The position numbers and the translations under genes were made by a program. This document shows, piece after piece, positions 25,799 to 34,625 of a stretch of 64,000 bases of DNA. The notes beneath the pieces were generated by a model. The model did not search any database. It was not told where the DNA came from and saw only the letters and a list, made by a program, of their open reading frames with translations. The DNA is from CAYYWP01 sp050176585 (lineage in GTDB: Bacteria; Desulfobacterota; Binatia; HRBIN30; CADEER01): contig JBFXHX010000018.1 in assembly GCA_050176585.1 (NCBI GenBank), forward strand, positions 25,675 through 89,674. The letters run 5' to 3'. Position 1 is the first letter of the stretch, and the number at the start of each line of letters is the position of its first letter.

Positions 25799-26689
25799 TC
25801 AACTGCTCTGGCGTGGCGGGCCGCCGTTGGTCTTGCGCGGCGGCAATGGTGCCACGTCTTTCCGCTGCGGCGGCGCGGCATCGGGGGGCAGTGGCTCGAG
25901 CACGTCGTTCAGGCGCACCTTGCGGTACGAGCTCGGCACCTCGAAGGTAGATGCGGCGACATCGCCCTGGCGTACGGAGGTGGCCACGCGTTCGAAACCG
26001 CCGGCGACGTGCCGCGTCACCACCTTCAGGGGGAAACCGCTGCCCAACAGCTTGAGATACTCCTCGTTGCGGTAGACGGCGTTGTAGGCGATGGCCGACT
26101 TGCCCAACATGCCGGTGGTGATCTTTCGCTGTGCTTCGGCGAAGCGCTGCGGGTTCAAGTCGGCGGAGAGGTTCACGCCGGGAGCGATCCACAGCTCCTC
26201 GAACAGCGTGCCGTCGATGCGTACCTCGTACTTCTCGGTGTCGTAGCCGGCGATCTTTTCCTTCAGGCCGGTCTTGGCGACGGCGACGGGCGGAAGAGTG
26301 GCGGGATCGATCGGAGGCGGCATGTAATCCGCCGGCGGGGCCTTTTGCCCGGGCTTCGGCGTGACGACCACCTTACCCATGCGCTCCGCTACCGCCTCTC
26401 CGCGCGCTTTCGCCATCTCGCGCAAGTACTCGTCGAGCGTCCCACTCCAGAAGTACTGCTTGGCGGGGTTCAGCAGGGCGAATCGATCGGCGTCGTAGTC
26501 GGTGATCGTGATGACGGCGGGCTGGTCCATGCGCGCGCGATTGTTGGCGATCGATTGCGAAGCCGCTTCGGACGGAAGCCGATCGCCCTTCTGGTTGAAG
26601 GCGGTCATGTTCCATTCCAGCATCCATCCGGCGTCAGCCGCCGTCGGGGCGAGTGCTATGGTGAGTAGCAACGTGAGCGCGCGAAACAT
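25799..26689 (-). CDS. exported DUF4412-like protein
   Basis: A 296-residue exported protein of unknown function. The signal peptide is MFRALTLLLTIALAPTAADA. The mature part resembles DUF4412-type proteins: a strand-rich segment with ITDYDADRFALLNPAKQYFW, then EKIAGYDTEKYEVRIDGTLF and EELWIAPGVNLSADL. A Pro-rich loop (PPADYMPPPIDPATLPPV) lies in the middle and a Pro-rich tail at the end. The start is supported by AGGAAGGA upstream. Such proteins are often lipoprotein- or LolA-like carriers, but this is only a suggestion. Confidence 0.6.
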   Translation of the reverse strand: MFRALTLLLTIALAPTAADAGWMLEWNMTAFNQKGDRLPSEAASQSIANNRARMDQPAVITITDYDADRFALLNPAKQYFWSGTLDEYLREMAKARGEAVAERMGKVVVTPKPGQKAPPADYMPPPIDPATLPPVAVAKTGLKEKIAGYDTEKYEVRIDGTLFEELWIAPGVNLSADLNPQRFAEAQRKITTGMLGKSAIAYNAVYRNEEYLKLLGSGFPLKVVTRHVAGGFERVATSVRQGDVAASTFEVPSSYRKVRLNDVLEPLPPDAAPPQRKDVAPLPPRKTNGGPPRQSS

Positions 26690-26911
26690 TCCGGATGTCC
26701 TTCCTCGTTCAGCGTCAATGGCGAACTCTATGGGGCACTGGTATGCAAGTCAATTTCGCGTGGCGCCCGAACGCGCGGTGCGCATGCGCGCGCGAATGCA
26801 TAAGGAGGTGGCGCGCGGGGTCGCTCCCGCAGTCCCTGGCGCGTTTCTCGCCGGGCCTCATACCGCGCGGTTGCGACCCAGTGGCGCTCCGCGCTAGGGA
26901 CCGAACAGCCG

Positions 26912-27445
26912 ATGCTGGTAACGCTGATCGGAGTTGCGGTCGTCGTCGTATCGCTCGGCGTCCTCGTTTTCCTCGCCAGCCTTCTGTGGGGCGCCGTGCG
27001 CGTCCCCTTGGGCGCGTTCGTGGAACGGCGGCAGTTCGCGCGCCAGACGGCGCGCGCACAGCGCGCGGACCGACTGCTCCGCGACGGCAATCTCGACGGC
27101 GCGCTGGCGGAAATCGAAGCCGCGCTCTATCCCCATCCGCCGCACTCGGCCGCGATGGCGCGCGCCATCGTGAACCATCACACCGGACTGCTGAGCCGAT
27201 TGATGGCCGCCGCGGACTCGGTTCAGGGACAGCGCGTGCGGCTCATCTCCCTGGCGAAGGCCGACCGGCTCTTCCACGAGCGCGCCGCGCTGCAACAGCG
27301 GTACGTCGCGCTGCGCCAGAGCGGGTCGCACCGGCGGCTCCGGCAGCTCGAACAGGAGTTTCGCGCCAACACCCGCGAGCTGCGCGCGACGCTCAACGCG
27401 CTGGCGGCCGAAATTGCCAGCGCGCGAACCGTCCGCTACCAGTGA
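26912..27445 (+). CDS. membrane-anchored protein of unknown function
   Basis: A 177-residue protein with one N-terminal membrane helix (LVTLIGVAVVVVSLGVLVFL) and a long helical, charged cytoplasmic part. The segment LLRDGNLDGALAEIEAALYP looks like one TPR-type helical pair, and the C-terminal LRQLEQEFRANTRELRATLN is likely coiled coil. It ends just before the CysQ-like gene, whose earliest in-frame start would overlap it. Function is unknown. Confidence 0.6.
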   Translation: MLVTLIGVAVVVVSLGVLVFLASLLWGAVRVPLGAFVERRQFARQTARAQRADRLLRDGNLDGALAEIEAALYPHPPHSAAMARAIVNHHTGLLSRLMAAADSVQGQRVRLISLAKADRLFHERAALQQRYVALRQSGSHRRLRQLEQEFRANTRELRATLNALAAEIASARTVRYQ

Positions 27446-27449
27446 TCCG

Positions 27450-28241
27450 GTGCAGTGGGAGCAGGAGCTCGCAGTAGCGATTGCGGCGGCACGTGCCGCC
27501 GGCGCCATCGTCCGCGATGTGTACGGCCGTCCGTTCGCGGTGCGCCAGAAGTCCGCGGACAACCCGGTGACCGAGGCGGATCTGCGCGCCAACGATTGCA
27601 TCCAGCGCGCAATCACCACCGCTTTCCCCGGCGACGGCTGGCTGTCCGAGGAGACCGCCGACTCGTCCGATCGGCTCGCCAAACGCCGCGTATGGATCAT
27701 CGATCCGCTCGATGGGACCAAGGAGTTCACGCAGCACATCCCCGAATTCTGCGTATGCATCGCGTTGGTCGACGCCGGCGCGCCGGTGGTCGGGGTCAGT
27801 TACAACCCGGTGACCGATGAGCTCTTCGCTACGGCGCGCGGACTCGGCCTGCACGTCAACGGCGTTCCCGCCCGCACCAGCACTTGCGCCGACCTCGCGA
27901 GCGCCCGCGTGCTGGCGAGTCGGTCGGAAGACCAACGCGGCGAATGGGAGCAGTACAAACCGTTGATGCGGGTCGAGCCGACCGGCAGCGTGGCGCTGAA
28001 ACTCGCGCTCATCGCCGCGGGCCGGGCCGATGCGACGTTCAGCTTGACGCCGAAAAACGAATGGGACATCTGCGCTGGCGCTGCGCTCGTCGAGGGCGGC
28101 GGTGGCCGCATTACCGACTGTCATGGCCAGCCACTGCGGTTCAACCGCGAGACGCCGCTCTTGCCGGGGCTGATCGCCAGCAATGTCCCGCTCTACGATC
28201 GCTTGCGCTCGGTCATCGCCACCGTGGAGGCCACGGGGTGA
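27450..28241 (+). CDS. cysQ: CysQ-like 3'(2'),5'-bisphosphate nucleotidase
   Basis: A 263-residue inositol-monophosphatase-fold enzyme. The metal sites are EETAD near residue 66, DPLDGTKEF near 88 and WDICAGAAL near 206, all intact. DPLDGTKEF with QKSADNPVTEAD is the pattern of CysQ proteins, which hydrolyse 3'-phosphoadenosine 5'-phosphate left from sulfate assimilation. An inositol or other phosphate substrate is possible. The GTG at 27450 was preferred, as it sits just after the previous stop; a TTG at 27414 would overlap it by 32 bases. Confidence 0.85.
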   Translation: MQWEQELAVAIAAARAAGAIVRDVYGRPFAVRQKSADNPVTEADLRANDCIQRAITTAFPGDGWLSEETADSSDRLAKRRVWIIDPLDGTKEFTQHIPEFCVCIALVDAGAPVVGVSYNPVTDELFATARGLGLHVNGVPARTSTCADLASARVLASRSEDQRGEWEQYKPLMRVEPTGSVALKLALIAAGRADATFSLTPKNEWDICAGAALVEGGGGRITDCHGQPLRFNRETPLLPGLIASNVPLYDRLRSVIATVEATG

Positions 28242-28253
28242 CGCATCGCCGGC

Positions 28254-29051
28254 TCAGGCCCCGCGGTGTTGCCGCGCGACTTCTATCGCGAGTCCCGGCA
28301 GATCCGAGACGATGCCGTCCACGCCGAGCTCGAGCAGCCGCGCGATTTCCGCGCCGTCGTTGATCGTCCAGGCGTGCACCTCGAGCCCGAACTGATGCGC
28401 GGCGGCGATGCTGGCGGGTGTGATGATGTCGACCCCGCCGAACGCCGGCGGCACCTGCAGCGCGTGACCCGGCGGCACATAGCCGTGCAGATCGGCGCGG
28501 CGTACGCGGTCGAGAAAGGTCAGCACCTCGCCCGCGCTCAACCCGGTGGCGACGCGGTCCGCGGCCGCGCGCCGGATCTCGGCCATGATGTCATCGTGCT
28601 CCGCCGTGAGCAGGCAACGCGCGAGAGCGCGTTCGCGCTGCAACAGCTCCAGCACCGCCTCGGCGATCGGCGGCTCGCCTTGTTTGATCTCGATGTTCAA
28701 GCGGTGCGCGGCACATGCGCGCAGCACGTCCTGCAGGCGCGGCACGCGCACGCCCTGGCCGCGAAACGGGAAGCTCCGCTGGTCGTGACTGAACCGGCAG
28801 CCCGCGTCGAGCTGCGCCACCTCGCTCCAGGTGCGGTCGCGCACGGGCCCGCTCCCATCGGTGGTGCGATCGAGCAGCGCGTCGTGCAGCACCACGACCT
28901 CGCCATCGCGCGTCGCGTGGACGTCGAGCTCCAGGTACTCCGCGCCGAACGCCGCCGCCACCGCAAAGGAAGGCAGCGTGTTCTCGGGTGCGACGCCCGC
29001 GGCACCGCGATGCCCGAGGATGCGCGGGCGCGGCGGTGCGAAGTACGTCAT
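28254..29051 (-). CDS. glycerophosphodiester phosphodiesterase
   Basis: A 265-residue GDPD-family enzyme, which releases glycerol 3-phosphate from deacylated phospholipids. The active-site parts are GHRGAAGVAPENT (His14, Arg15, Glu24), ELDVHATRDGEVVVLHD, and LNIEIKQGEPP near residue 118. The C-terminal part has VHAWTINDGAEIARLLELG and DGIVSDLP, both typical of the family. No signal peptide is present, so it acts in the cytoplasm. It starts five bases after the M23 gene on the same strand, so both are probably cotranscribed; it is convergent with the CysQ-like gene. Confidence 0.92.
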   Translation of the reverse strand: MTYFAPPRPRILGHRGAAGVAPENTLPSFAVAAAFGAEYLELDVHATRDGEVVVLHDALLDRTTDGSGPVRDRTWSEVAQLDAGCRFSHDQRSFPFRGQGVRVPRLQDVLRACAAHRLNIEIKQGEPPIAEAVLELLQRERALARCLLTAEHDDIMAEIRRAAADRVATGLSAGEVLTFLDRVRRADLHGYVPPGHALQVPPAFGGVDIITPASIAAAHQFGLEVHAWTINDGAEIARLLELGVDGIVSDLPGLAIEVARQHRGA

Positions 29052-29056
29052 CGCGA

Positions 29057-30403
29057 TCAGAAGGTCAGGGTAATGGGGCCGCTCCGCCCCACCTGCGCCA
29101 ACGGCGGCAAGCCGATCTCGGGTGCCGTAGGCGCGACGGGCGAGCTCGACCCGATCGCTTGCAACCGCGCTACCATCTGACCGCGCCAGCGCGCGAACGC
29201 CTCCGGATCGAGCACGGTCTCCTGGGCCGGATACTTGATCGAGAGTGGGTCCACGTACTGGCCCCGATCGAAGATCGCGAAGTGCAGGTGGGGGCCGGTC
29301 GCCAAGCCGGAGCTTCCGACCCATCCGATGATCTCGCCGTGGCGCACCCGCGCGCCGGCGCGCACCCGTGGCGCGATGCGCTGCAGATGGGAGTATGCGG
29401 ACACGAAGCCCCGTCCGTGATCGAGCTCGACGTGTCTGCCGAACCCGCCTTGCACGCCGGAGAACTGTACGGATGCCGCGCCAATCGCGCGCACCGGAGT
29501 GCCCGCCGGCGCGGCGAAGTCGATCCCGAGATGCGGCCGGTTGCGATGCAGCACGGGATGGAAACGCGCGTCGGAGAACGTGGACGTGATGCGCGAGAAC
29601 TCGAGCGGGAAGCGCAGCGGAGCGCCGTCGAGCCGGTGGCCGTCCGCGTCGACGTAGATCGGCTCGCCTTTTCCTGGACGGTATAGATACGCGGCGGCGC
29701 TCTCCGAGCGCCCGACGTACTCGACCGCCAGCACGCGACCGGGGCGCAGCGCGCGCCCGTCGAGCGTGGTGCGCCGCTCCCACAGCAACCGGAAGCGGTC
29801 GCCGCGGTGCACGTCTTCTTTGAAGTCCAGCCGCCAGCTCAGCAGGTCGACCATCTGCGAGATCACCGCTTCGGGAATGCCCGCCCGCAGCGCCGTGTCC
29901 TTCAGGCTGCGCCCGACCGTGCCGCGCGCGCCCACGGTGCGCATGCGCACCGGCGCGGGCTCGCGCCGCACGACCGGCACTCCGCGCGGACCGCGTTCGA
30001 GCACCAGGCGCGCTTCGCCATTCAGGTCGTAACTCATGGCGAGCAGCCGTTCGCCGGCGCCGAACTCCAGGCCGAGCGCGCGGCCGGGCGCCAGTCGCCG
30101 CAGCTCGGACTGGCGGCGCGCCGTGCGCTCCCATCGCGCGATCTCCTCGCGCGGTACGCCTTCGGTTTCCAGGATGCTGGTGAAGGTTTCGCCGGCGAGC
30201 ACCAGGCGGTCGACGCGGCGCAGCACCGGCGCCGGATCGGCCTCGGGCGCACGGCTCAAGGCCGGCGCGTACACCGGTGCGATCACGAGCCCTGCGCTCG
30301 CGGCGACCAACACCCAGCGCCGCAGTAAGCCACGAGCTGCACCGCGTACGCTGGCTGCCGAGATGCCTCGCGGCCTCTCGCTCCCCCGCAGCCTTTCAAG
30401 CAT
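29057..30403 (-). CDS. M23 family murein endopeptidase (MepM/OapA-like)
   Basis: A 448-residue periplasmic peptidase anchored by one N-terminal helix (WVLVAASAGLVIAPVYAPAL). An OapA/LysM-like region (LVLAGETFTSILETEGVP) precedes a central domain with MVDLLSWRLDFKEDVHRGDR, found in MepM-type enzymes. The M23 domain has HLGIDFAAPAGTPV and GPHLHFAIF, so the zinc ligands are complete. Such enzymes open peptide cross-links so that new wall can be inserted. The gene is divergent from mltG, another wall-elongation factor; the 179-base region between them probably holds both promoters, although I see only a weak -10-like TAAAAT at 30522. Confidence 0.92.
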   Translation of the reverse strand: MLERLRGSERPRGISAASVRGAARGLLRRWVLVAASAGLVIAPVYAPALSRAPEADPAPVLRRVDRLVLAGETFTSILETEGVPREEIARWERTARRQSELRRLAPGRALGLEFGAGERLLAMSYDLNGEARLVLERGPRGVPVVRREPAPVRMRTVGARGTVGRSLKDTALRAGIPEAVISQMVDLLSWRLDFKEDVHRGDRFRLLWERRTTLDGRALRPGRVLAVEYVGRSESAAAYLYRPGKGEPIYVDADGHRLDGAPLRFPLEFSRITSTFSDARFHPVLHRNRPHLGIDFAAPAGTPVRAIGAASVQFSGVQGGFGRHVELDHGRGFVSAYSHLQRIAPRVRAGARVRHGEIIGWVGSSGLATGPHLHFAIFDRGQYVDPLSIKYPAQETVLDPEAFARWRGQMVARLQAIGSSSPVAPTAPEIGLPPLAQVGRSGPITLTF

Positions 30404-30582
30404 GACGTGTGGGCCGCAACGTGCCAGAGCCCGGTGCGGCGGTCAAGAAAATTACGCCGGCGCGCGCGATCGCCATACGTCTGCCGAAGCGCTGCTCGAA
30501 GCGCGCCGGCGTGCGAAGGCGTAAAATTGCCCACCGCGTCCCTGCTTGGTACCGTATGGGCGATGACCGCGCGCGGGGAGGG

Positions 30583-31584
30583 ATGATGCGGCGCGCGCTG
30601 CTGGGAGCGTTCGTCGCGCTGGCGGCGATGGCGGCGCTCGGCGCTGCGACCGCATGGTGGGCCTGGCGCATGCTCAACACCGCGCCGCGCACCGCACCTG
30701 CCGCAGTCGTGTACGTTCCCCCCGGTGAACCATTTCGCGCCGTGGCCGCGCGTTTGCATGCGGCCGGTGTGGTCGCGTACCCGCGACTGCTCGGTGCGTG
30801 GGCGCGTGTGACCGGGCTGGATCGCTCGGTGCGCAGTGGCGAGTTCCGCTTTGATGAGCCGCTGACCCCGATCGAAATTCTCGCGTTGCTCCGATCGCCC
30901 GCGGAGAGCGCGCGCGTGCTGACGGTTCCGGAAGGCCGGACCGCCGAGCAGATCGCGGCGTTGCTCGAGGAGCGCGGATACGGCGGGCGCGACGTGTTCC
31001 TCTGCGTGATGCAGGACCCGGCCCTGCTGCTCGAATTTCGACTGCCGGCGAGTGGCGTGGAAGGCTATCTCTTTCCCGACACATACGCGTTTGACCTGGC
31101 GACGCCGCCCAACGAAATCGTGCGCGCCATGCTCGGGCGCTTCCGGCAGCAGACGGGCGATCTCGCATCGCGCCGGCCCGCCGATATGAGCGAAGCGGCG
31201 ATGGTGACGCTCGCGTCCGTGATTGAAAAAGAAGCCAGCCTGGCGGCCGAGCGCGGCCTGATCTCCGGTGTGTTCCACAACCGGCTGCGCCTGGGCATGC
31301 CGCTGCAATCGGATCCCACCGTGCTGTACGGACGCCGGGATGGACGAGGACCGATCACGCGCGCCGACCTGAGCGACTCGAACCCGTACAACACCTACGT
31401 GCACCGCGGCCTGCCGCCCGGACCGATCGCGAATCCGGGCCGCGCAGCGCTCGAGGCGGCCGTGGCGCCGGCGCCGACGAACGCGCTCTACTTCGTCGCG
31501 CGCAACGACGGCGGGCACGAATTCTCCGAGACGCTCGACGCGCACAACCGCGCCGTGCGCAAGTTCCAGCCCGACCGCGATTGA
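30583..31584 (+). CDS. mltG: endolytic murein transglycosylase MltG (YceG)
   Basis: A 333-residue inner-membrane lytic transglycosylase, which cuts nascent glycan strands and ends their growth. The ATG at 30583 is preceded by GGGGAGGG and gives a signal anchor (LLGAFVALAAMAALGAATAW). A LysM-like part (VYVPPGEPFRAVAARLHAAG) precedes the catalytic YceG domain, with EGYLFPDTYAF, the active-site Glu in SVIEKEA near residue 213, GVFHNRLRLGMPLQSDPTV and NTYVHRGLPPGPIANPG. All are classical. Length matches the family. Confidence 0.95.
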   Translation: MMRRALLGAFVALAAMAALGAATAWWAWRMLNTAPRTAPAAVVYVPPGEPFRAVAARLHAAGVVAYPRLLGAWARVTGLDRSVRSGEFRFDEPLTPIEILALLRSPAESARVLTVPEGRTAEQIAALLEERGYGGRDVFLCVMQDPALLLEFRLPASGVEGYLFPDTYAFDLATPPNEIVRAMLGRFRQQTGDLASRRPADMSEAAMVTLASVIEKEASLAAERGLISGVFHNRLRLGMPLQSDPTVLYGRRDGRGPITRADLSDSNPYNTYVHRGLPPGPIANPGRAALEAAVAPAPTNALYFVARNDGGHEFSETLDAHNRAVRKFQPDRD

Positions 31585-31606
31585 GCCGGCCGCCGCACTG
31601 AGCGCC

Positions 31607-33541
31607 TCAAGCCTGCTCGAGCCGTTCGAGCTTGCCGTAGAGCACGTCGATGTCGCGTTTCAGCTGGGCGTACCGGCTGAACACCTGCTGCGGGCTGGCG
31701 TGCGTCTCATAGAAATCCGCGGTGTTGATCAGCGCGGAGACCTCCGCCAGTGCGCCTTCCTTCTCGGCGATCTCAGCCTCCAACCGCGCCAGGTCGCGTC
31801 CGCGCTTCGCCAGCGCGCGTGCCGTGGCCGCTTGCTCGCGGCGCGTGTCGGAGGGAGCAGCCGCGGCGCCGTTGGCGCCGCTCGGCGCCGGCGCGTCGTG
31901 CACGGGGATCGGCGCCGGCACGCGGCCGTCCGCCTCGGCCGCTTTGTGCGCCACGTAATCTTCGTAGTTGCCGAGATACCGGGTGGCGTGCCCGGAGCCG
32001 ACTTCGATGATCTCCTCCGGCAGATTGTCGAGCACGTAGCGGTCGTGCGCGACCAGCACGAGCGTCCCGGTATACTGCTGCAAGGCTTCGAGCAGCACCT
32101 GCTTGGCGGTCATGTCGAGGTGGTTGGTCGGCTCGTCGAGCAGGAGGCAGTTCGGTGGGTCCATCAGGAGGAGCGCGAGCGCGAGTCGGTTCCGCTCGCC
32201 GCCGCTCAGCACGCCGACCTTCTTATCGACTGCCTCGCCGCTGAACAGGAAGGCGCCGAGTAGGCCGCGCACCTGCGGTACGAAATCGACCGGCGCGGCC
32301 GCGGTAGCCAGCGACAATACCGTGCGTTCCGGATCGAGCACGCGCGCTTGATCCTGGGCGAAGTAGCCGATGCGGACGTTGTGTCCGACCTGGCGAGCGC
32401 CGCCGCTCAGCGGTTCCACGCCGGCGAGCAGCTTTATCAGCGTAGACTTCCCGGCCCCGTTCGGGCCGACGAGCGCGACCTTTCGCCCGCGCTCGACCAC
32501 CAGCGACAGATCGCTGTAGACGCTCCGGTCGGCGTACCGCTTGGCGGCGTGGTCGAGCCGGAGAACGTGGCGCCCGCTCCGCTCGCATGCCGGAAAGCGA
32601 AGGCTCAGCTCCGCCGGTCCACCCTCCGGTTGCGGGAGGCGCTCGAGCCGTTCGAGGTACTTGACGCGGCTCTGGACGAGCGCGGCTTTCGAGGCCTGAT
32701 AGCGAAAGCGGCTGATGAACGCCTCCAGCCGCGCGATCTCTTCCTGCTGGGCGCGATAGGCGGCGAGCTGTTGCTCGCGTTGCGCCGCGCGCGTCTCCAG
32801 GTAGCGGCTGTACGGCGCGGGGTAATCCGTGAGCCGGCCGCCCGACACCTCGGTGATTCGGGTCGCGGTCACATCGAGGAAATAGCGGTCGTGCGCGACG
32901 AGGACCACGGTCGACGGATAGTCGGCGAGAAATCCCTCGAGCCAATTGCGCGCCTCGAGGTCGAGATGGTTGGTGGGCTCGTCCAACAGGAGGAGGTTCG
33001 GCCCGCGGAGCAGCAATTTCGCGAGCGCCAGGCGCATCTGCCAACCGCCGGAGAATTCCCCGGCGTCGCGTTCGAAATCGGCGTTCGAGAATCCGAGGCC
33101 GAGCAGCACGCGCTCGGCTTGGCTCTCGTAGTCGTAGCTGCCCTGCACATCCCAGCGCGCTCGCGCGTCGCCGTAGGCATCCAGCAACGCGCCGTGGTCG
33201 GGCGCGTCGGCCGGCGTGCGCGCCAGCGCCTCCTCCAGCGCGCGGCATTGCCGCTCGAGCGCGAGCACGTCGGCGAACGCGTCCAGCGCCTCGGCCAGCA
33301 CGGTGCGCCCGGCTGAGGTCAAGCCGTCCTGTGGCAGATATCCGACCGTCCACCCTCGGGGGATGCTGATGATCCCATCGTCGGGCTCGTCGAGCCCCGC
33401 GATCAGGCGCAGCAGGGTGGATTTGCCGGACCCATTCGCGCCCACCAGGGCGATGCGGTCGCGTTCACCGACCGACCAGCTGGCGCGATCGAAGACGACC
33501 TGGCCGCCGAATCGCCGGCAGAGGTTGCTGACGTTCAGCAT
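31607..33541 (-). CDS. ABC-F family ATPase (ribosome-associated type)
   Basis: A 644-residue protein with two ABC domains and no membrane part, as in Uup, EttA and YheS. The first domain has Walker A GANGSGKST at residues 34-42 and signature FSGGWQMRLALAK; the second has GPNGAGKST near 357 and LSGGERNRLALALL. Both Walker B motifs (LLLLDEPTNHLD, CLLLDEPTNHLD) are intact. The interdomain linker is helical and charged, and a C-terminal coiled coil (about 560-644) is of the Uup/YheS kind. ABC-F proteins act on stalled ribosomes. A GAGGTT sequence precedes the ATG. Confidence 0.94.
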   Translation of the reverse strand: MLNVSNLCRRFGGQVVFDRASWSVGERDRIALVGANGSGKSTLLRLIAGLDEPDDGIISIPRGWTVGYLPQDGLTSAGRTVLAEALDAFADVLALERQCRALEEALARTPADAPDHGALLDAYGDARARWDVQGSYDYESQAERVLLGLGFSNADFERDAGEFSGGWQMRLALAKLLLRGPNLLLLDEPTNHLDLEARNWLEGFLADYPSTVVLVAHDRYFLDVTATRITEVSGGRLTDYPAPYSRYLETRAAQREQQLAAYRAQQEEIARLEAFISRFRYQASKAALVQSRVKYLERLERLPQPEGGPAELSLRFPACERSGRHVLRLDHAAKRYADRSVYSDLSLVVERGRKVALVGPNGAGKSTLIKLLAGVEPLSGGARQVGHNVRIGYFAQDQARVLDPERTVLSLATAAAPVDFVPQVRGLLGAFLFSGEAVDKKVGVLSGGERNRLALALLLMDPPNCLLLDEPTNHLDMTAKQVLLEALQQYTGTLVLVAHDRYVLDNLPEEIIEVGSGHATRYLGNYEDYVAHKAAEADGRVPAPIPVHDAPAPSGANGAAAAPSDTRREQAATARALAKRGRDLARLEAEIAEKEGALAEVSALINTADFYETHASPQQVFSRYAQLKRDIDVLYGKLERLEQA

Positions 33542-33643
33542 AACCTCGGATCCCTAGCGGCGGCCCCGCTGGCGCGCAAGGCGGTTTGGCCTGGCTTGCA
33601 CTTGTGGCCCGTCTTCTCTATCCGCCCAAGCGGAGCCGCGCGC

Positions 33644-34042
33644 GTGTCCATACTGCTGCGAGTCGCCGCGATCTACTTCCTCGTCTGGGCGATCTGTCTG
33701 GCCGTGCCCAATGTGCTCCCCCCGGGGGTGGCGCCCGAGGGGGCGGCCGGCCGTTCGCTCGCGCTGAACCTCGCCGCCGCCAACGTGGGCTACGCGCTCC
33801 TGCTCTGGCGTGCGGCGCGCAACCCGGTCGAGTCGACGATCATCATCTACGCGGCGTTGGTGCTCTTTGGTCTGCGCGCCGCGATCGGCACCTACCAGGT
33901 GCTCTACTCGGAGAGCGCCACCACCCTGCAGCTGATCGACTTGGGCCTCTGCCTCCCGGCGTTCGTCGGCATCCTCAACCTGCTGCCGCGCGCGCTCGGT
34001 CAGAAAACCTCCACCGCCGGCAGCGCCGACCGCGCGCGCTGA
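33644..34042 (+). CDS. small polytopic membrane protein of unknown function
   Basis: About 132 residues with four hydrophobic segments: LLRVAAIYFLVWAICLAV, LNLAAANVGYALLLW, STIIIYAALVLFGLRAAIG and LQLIDLGLCLPAFVGIL. The GTG at 33644 begins directly before the first helix; a TTG at 33596 would add sixteen residues. No family is recognised. It is convergent with the erpA-like gene. Confidence 0.55.
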   Translation: MSILLRVAAIYFLVWAICLAVPNVLPPGVAPEGAAGRSLALNLAAANVGYALLLWRAARNPVESTIIIYAALVLFGLRAAIGTYQVLYSESATTLQLIDLGLCLPAFVGILNLLPRALGQKTSTAGSADRAR

Positions 34043-34103
34043 GCGGGGCCGACCCGGCGACTGCTCGTGAGACGGCCGCGCGGAGCGCGCGGCCCAGCGC
34101 CGG

Positions 34104-34469
34104 TCAGGTCGCGAACGAGGAGCCGCACCCGCAGGTGCGGCTCGCGTTCGGGTTGAGAAACTTGAACCCCGCCCCGTGCAGGCCGGTGACATAGTCGAGC
34201 GTCATGCCTTCGAGATGCGGCAGGCTGGCGGCGTCGACGAATATGCGGACGCCTTGCTGCTCGATTACGGCATCGCTCTCGCCGGCCCGCGATTCGAATG
34301 ACAGGTTGTATTGGAAGCCCGAGCAACCGCCACCGACCACGCCAATCCGCAATCCGCAGCCCTCCGCCCCCTCCCTCGTCATCGCGGCTTTGATCATCTC
34401 CGCCGCCTTGTCGGTGAGGGTGACAAGAGGCCCGGTCGCGCCCTCTGCAAGGGCCGTCTCGACTGCCAT
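34104..34469 (-). CDS. erpA: ErpA/IscA-type iron-sulfur carrier protein
   Basis: A 121-residue A-type Fe-S carrier that passes clusters to apo-enzymes. The three cluster-binding residues are in place: Cys49 (GGGCSGFQY), and Cys113 and Cys115 (SRTCGCGSSF). The intermediate parts VRIFVDAASLPHLEGMTLDY and GAGFKFLNPNAS fit ErpA best. The ATG at 34469 is preceded by GAGGAG; the frame to 34529 lacks such a site. It is divergent from the type II secretion operon. Confidence 0.93.
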   Translation of the reverse strand: MAVETALAEGATGPLVTLTDKAAEMIKAAMTREGAEGCGLRIGVVGGGCSGFQYNLSFESRAGESDAVIEQQGVRIFVDAASLPHLEGMTLDYVTGLHGAGFKFLNPNASRTCGCGSSFAT

Positions 34470-34524
34470 CGGTTCGCTCCTCAGCCACTCAGAAGTGAAG
34501 ATTCTTTCGCCACCTGCGTCACTA

Positions 34525-34542
34525 CCCACCGCTAACGGTGGG
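34525..34542. promoter_or_regulatory. perfect inverted repeat in the erpA-gspC intergenic region
   Basis: CCCACCG (34525-34531) and CGGTGGG (34536-34542) form a perfect seven-base inverted repeat with a CTAA centre. It lies 56 bases before the erpA start and 37 bases before the gspC -35 element. It has no T tract, so an operator is at least as likely as a terminator. Confidence 0.4.
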
Positions 34543-34578
34543 CTGGGATGCAGTCAAGGGTGTTGGCGGCGCACAAAC

Positions 34579-34608
34579 TTGAATTCGCGCGGGGCTTTTG
34601 CCTATAGA
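34579..34608 (+). promoter_or_regulatory. promoter of the type II secretion operon
   Basis: TTGAAT (34579-34584) and TATAGA (34603-34608) are 18 bases apart and each match the sigma-70 consensus at four of six positions. Transcription would start near 34615. This makes the ATG at 34608 unusable and supports the gspC start at 34626. Confidence 0.5.
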
Positions 34609-34625
34609 TGCGCGGCCTTGGAGAA

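Noticed and set aside
26690..26911. AAGGAGGTGG-like strong ribosome-binding motif in an intergenic region
   Set aside because: The only frame after it is short and basic with no protein-like composition, and the next real gene starts further on.
30522..30527. TAAAAT as a -10 element for mltG
   Set aside because: No acceptable -35 hexamer lies at 15-19 bases upstream, so it was not listed as a promoter.
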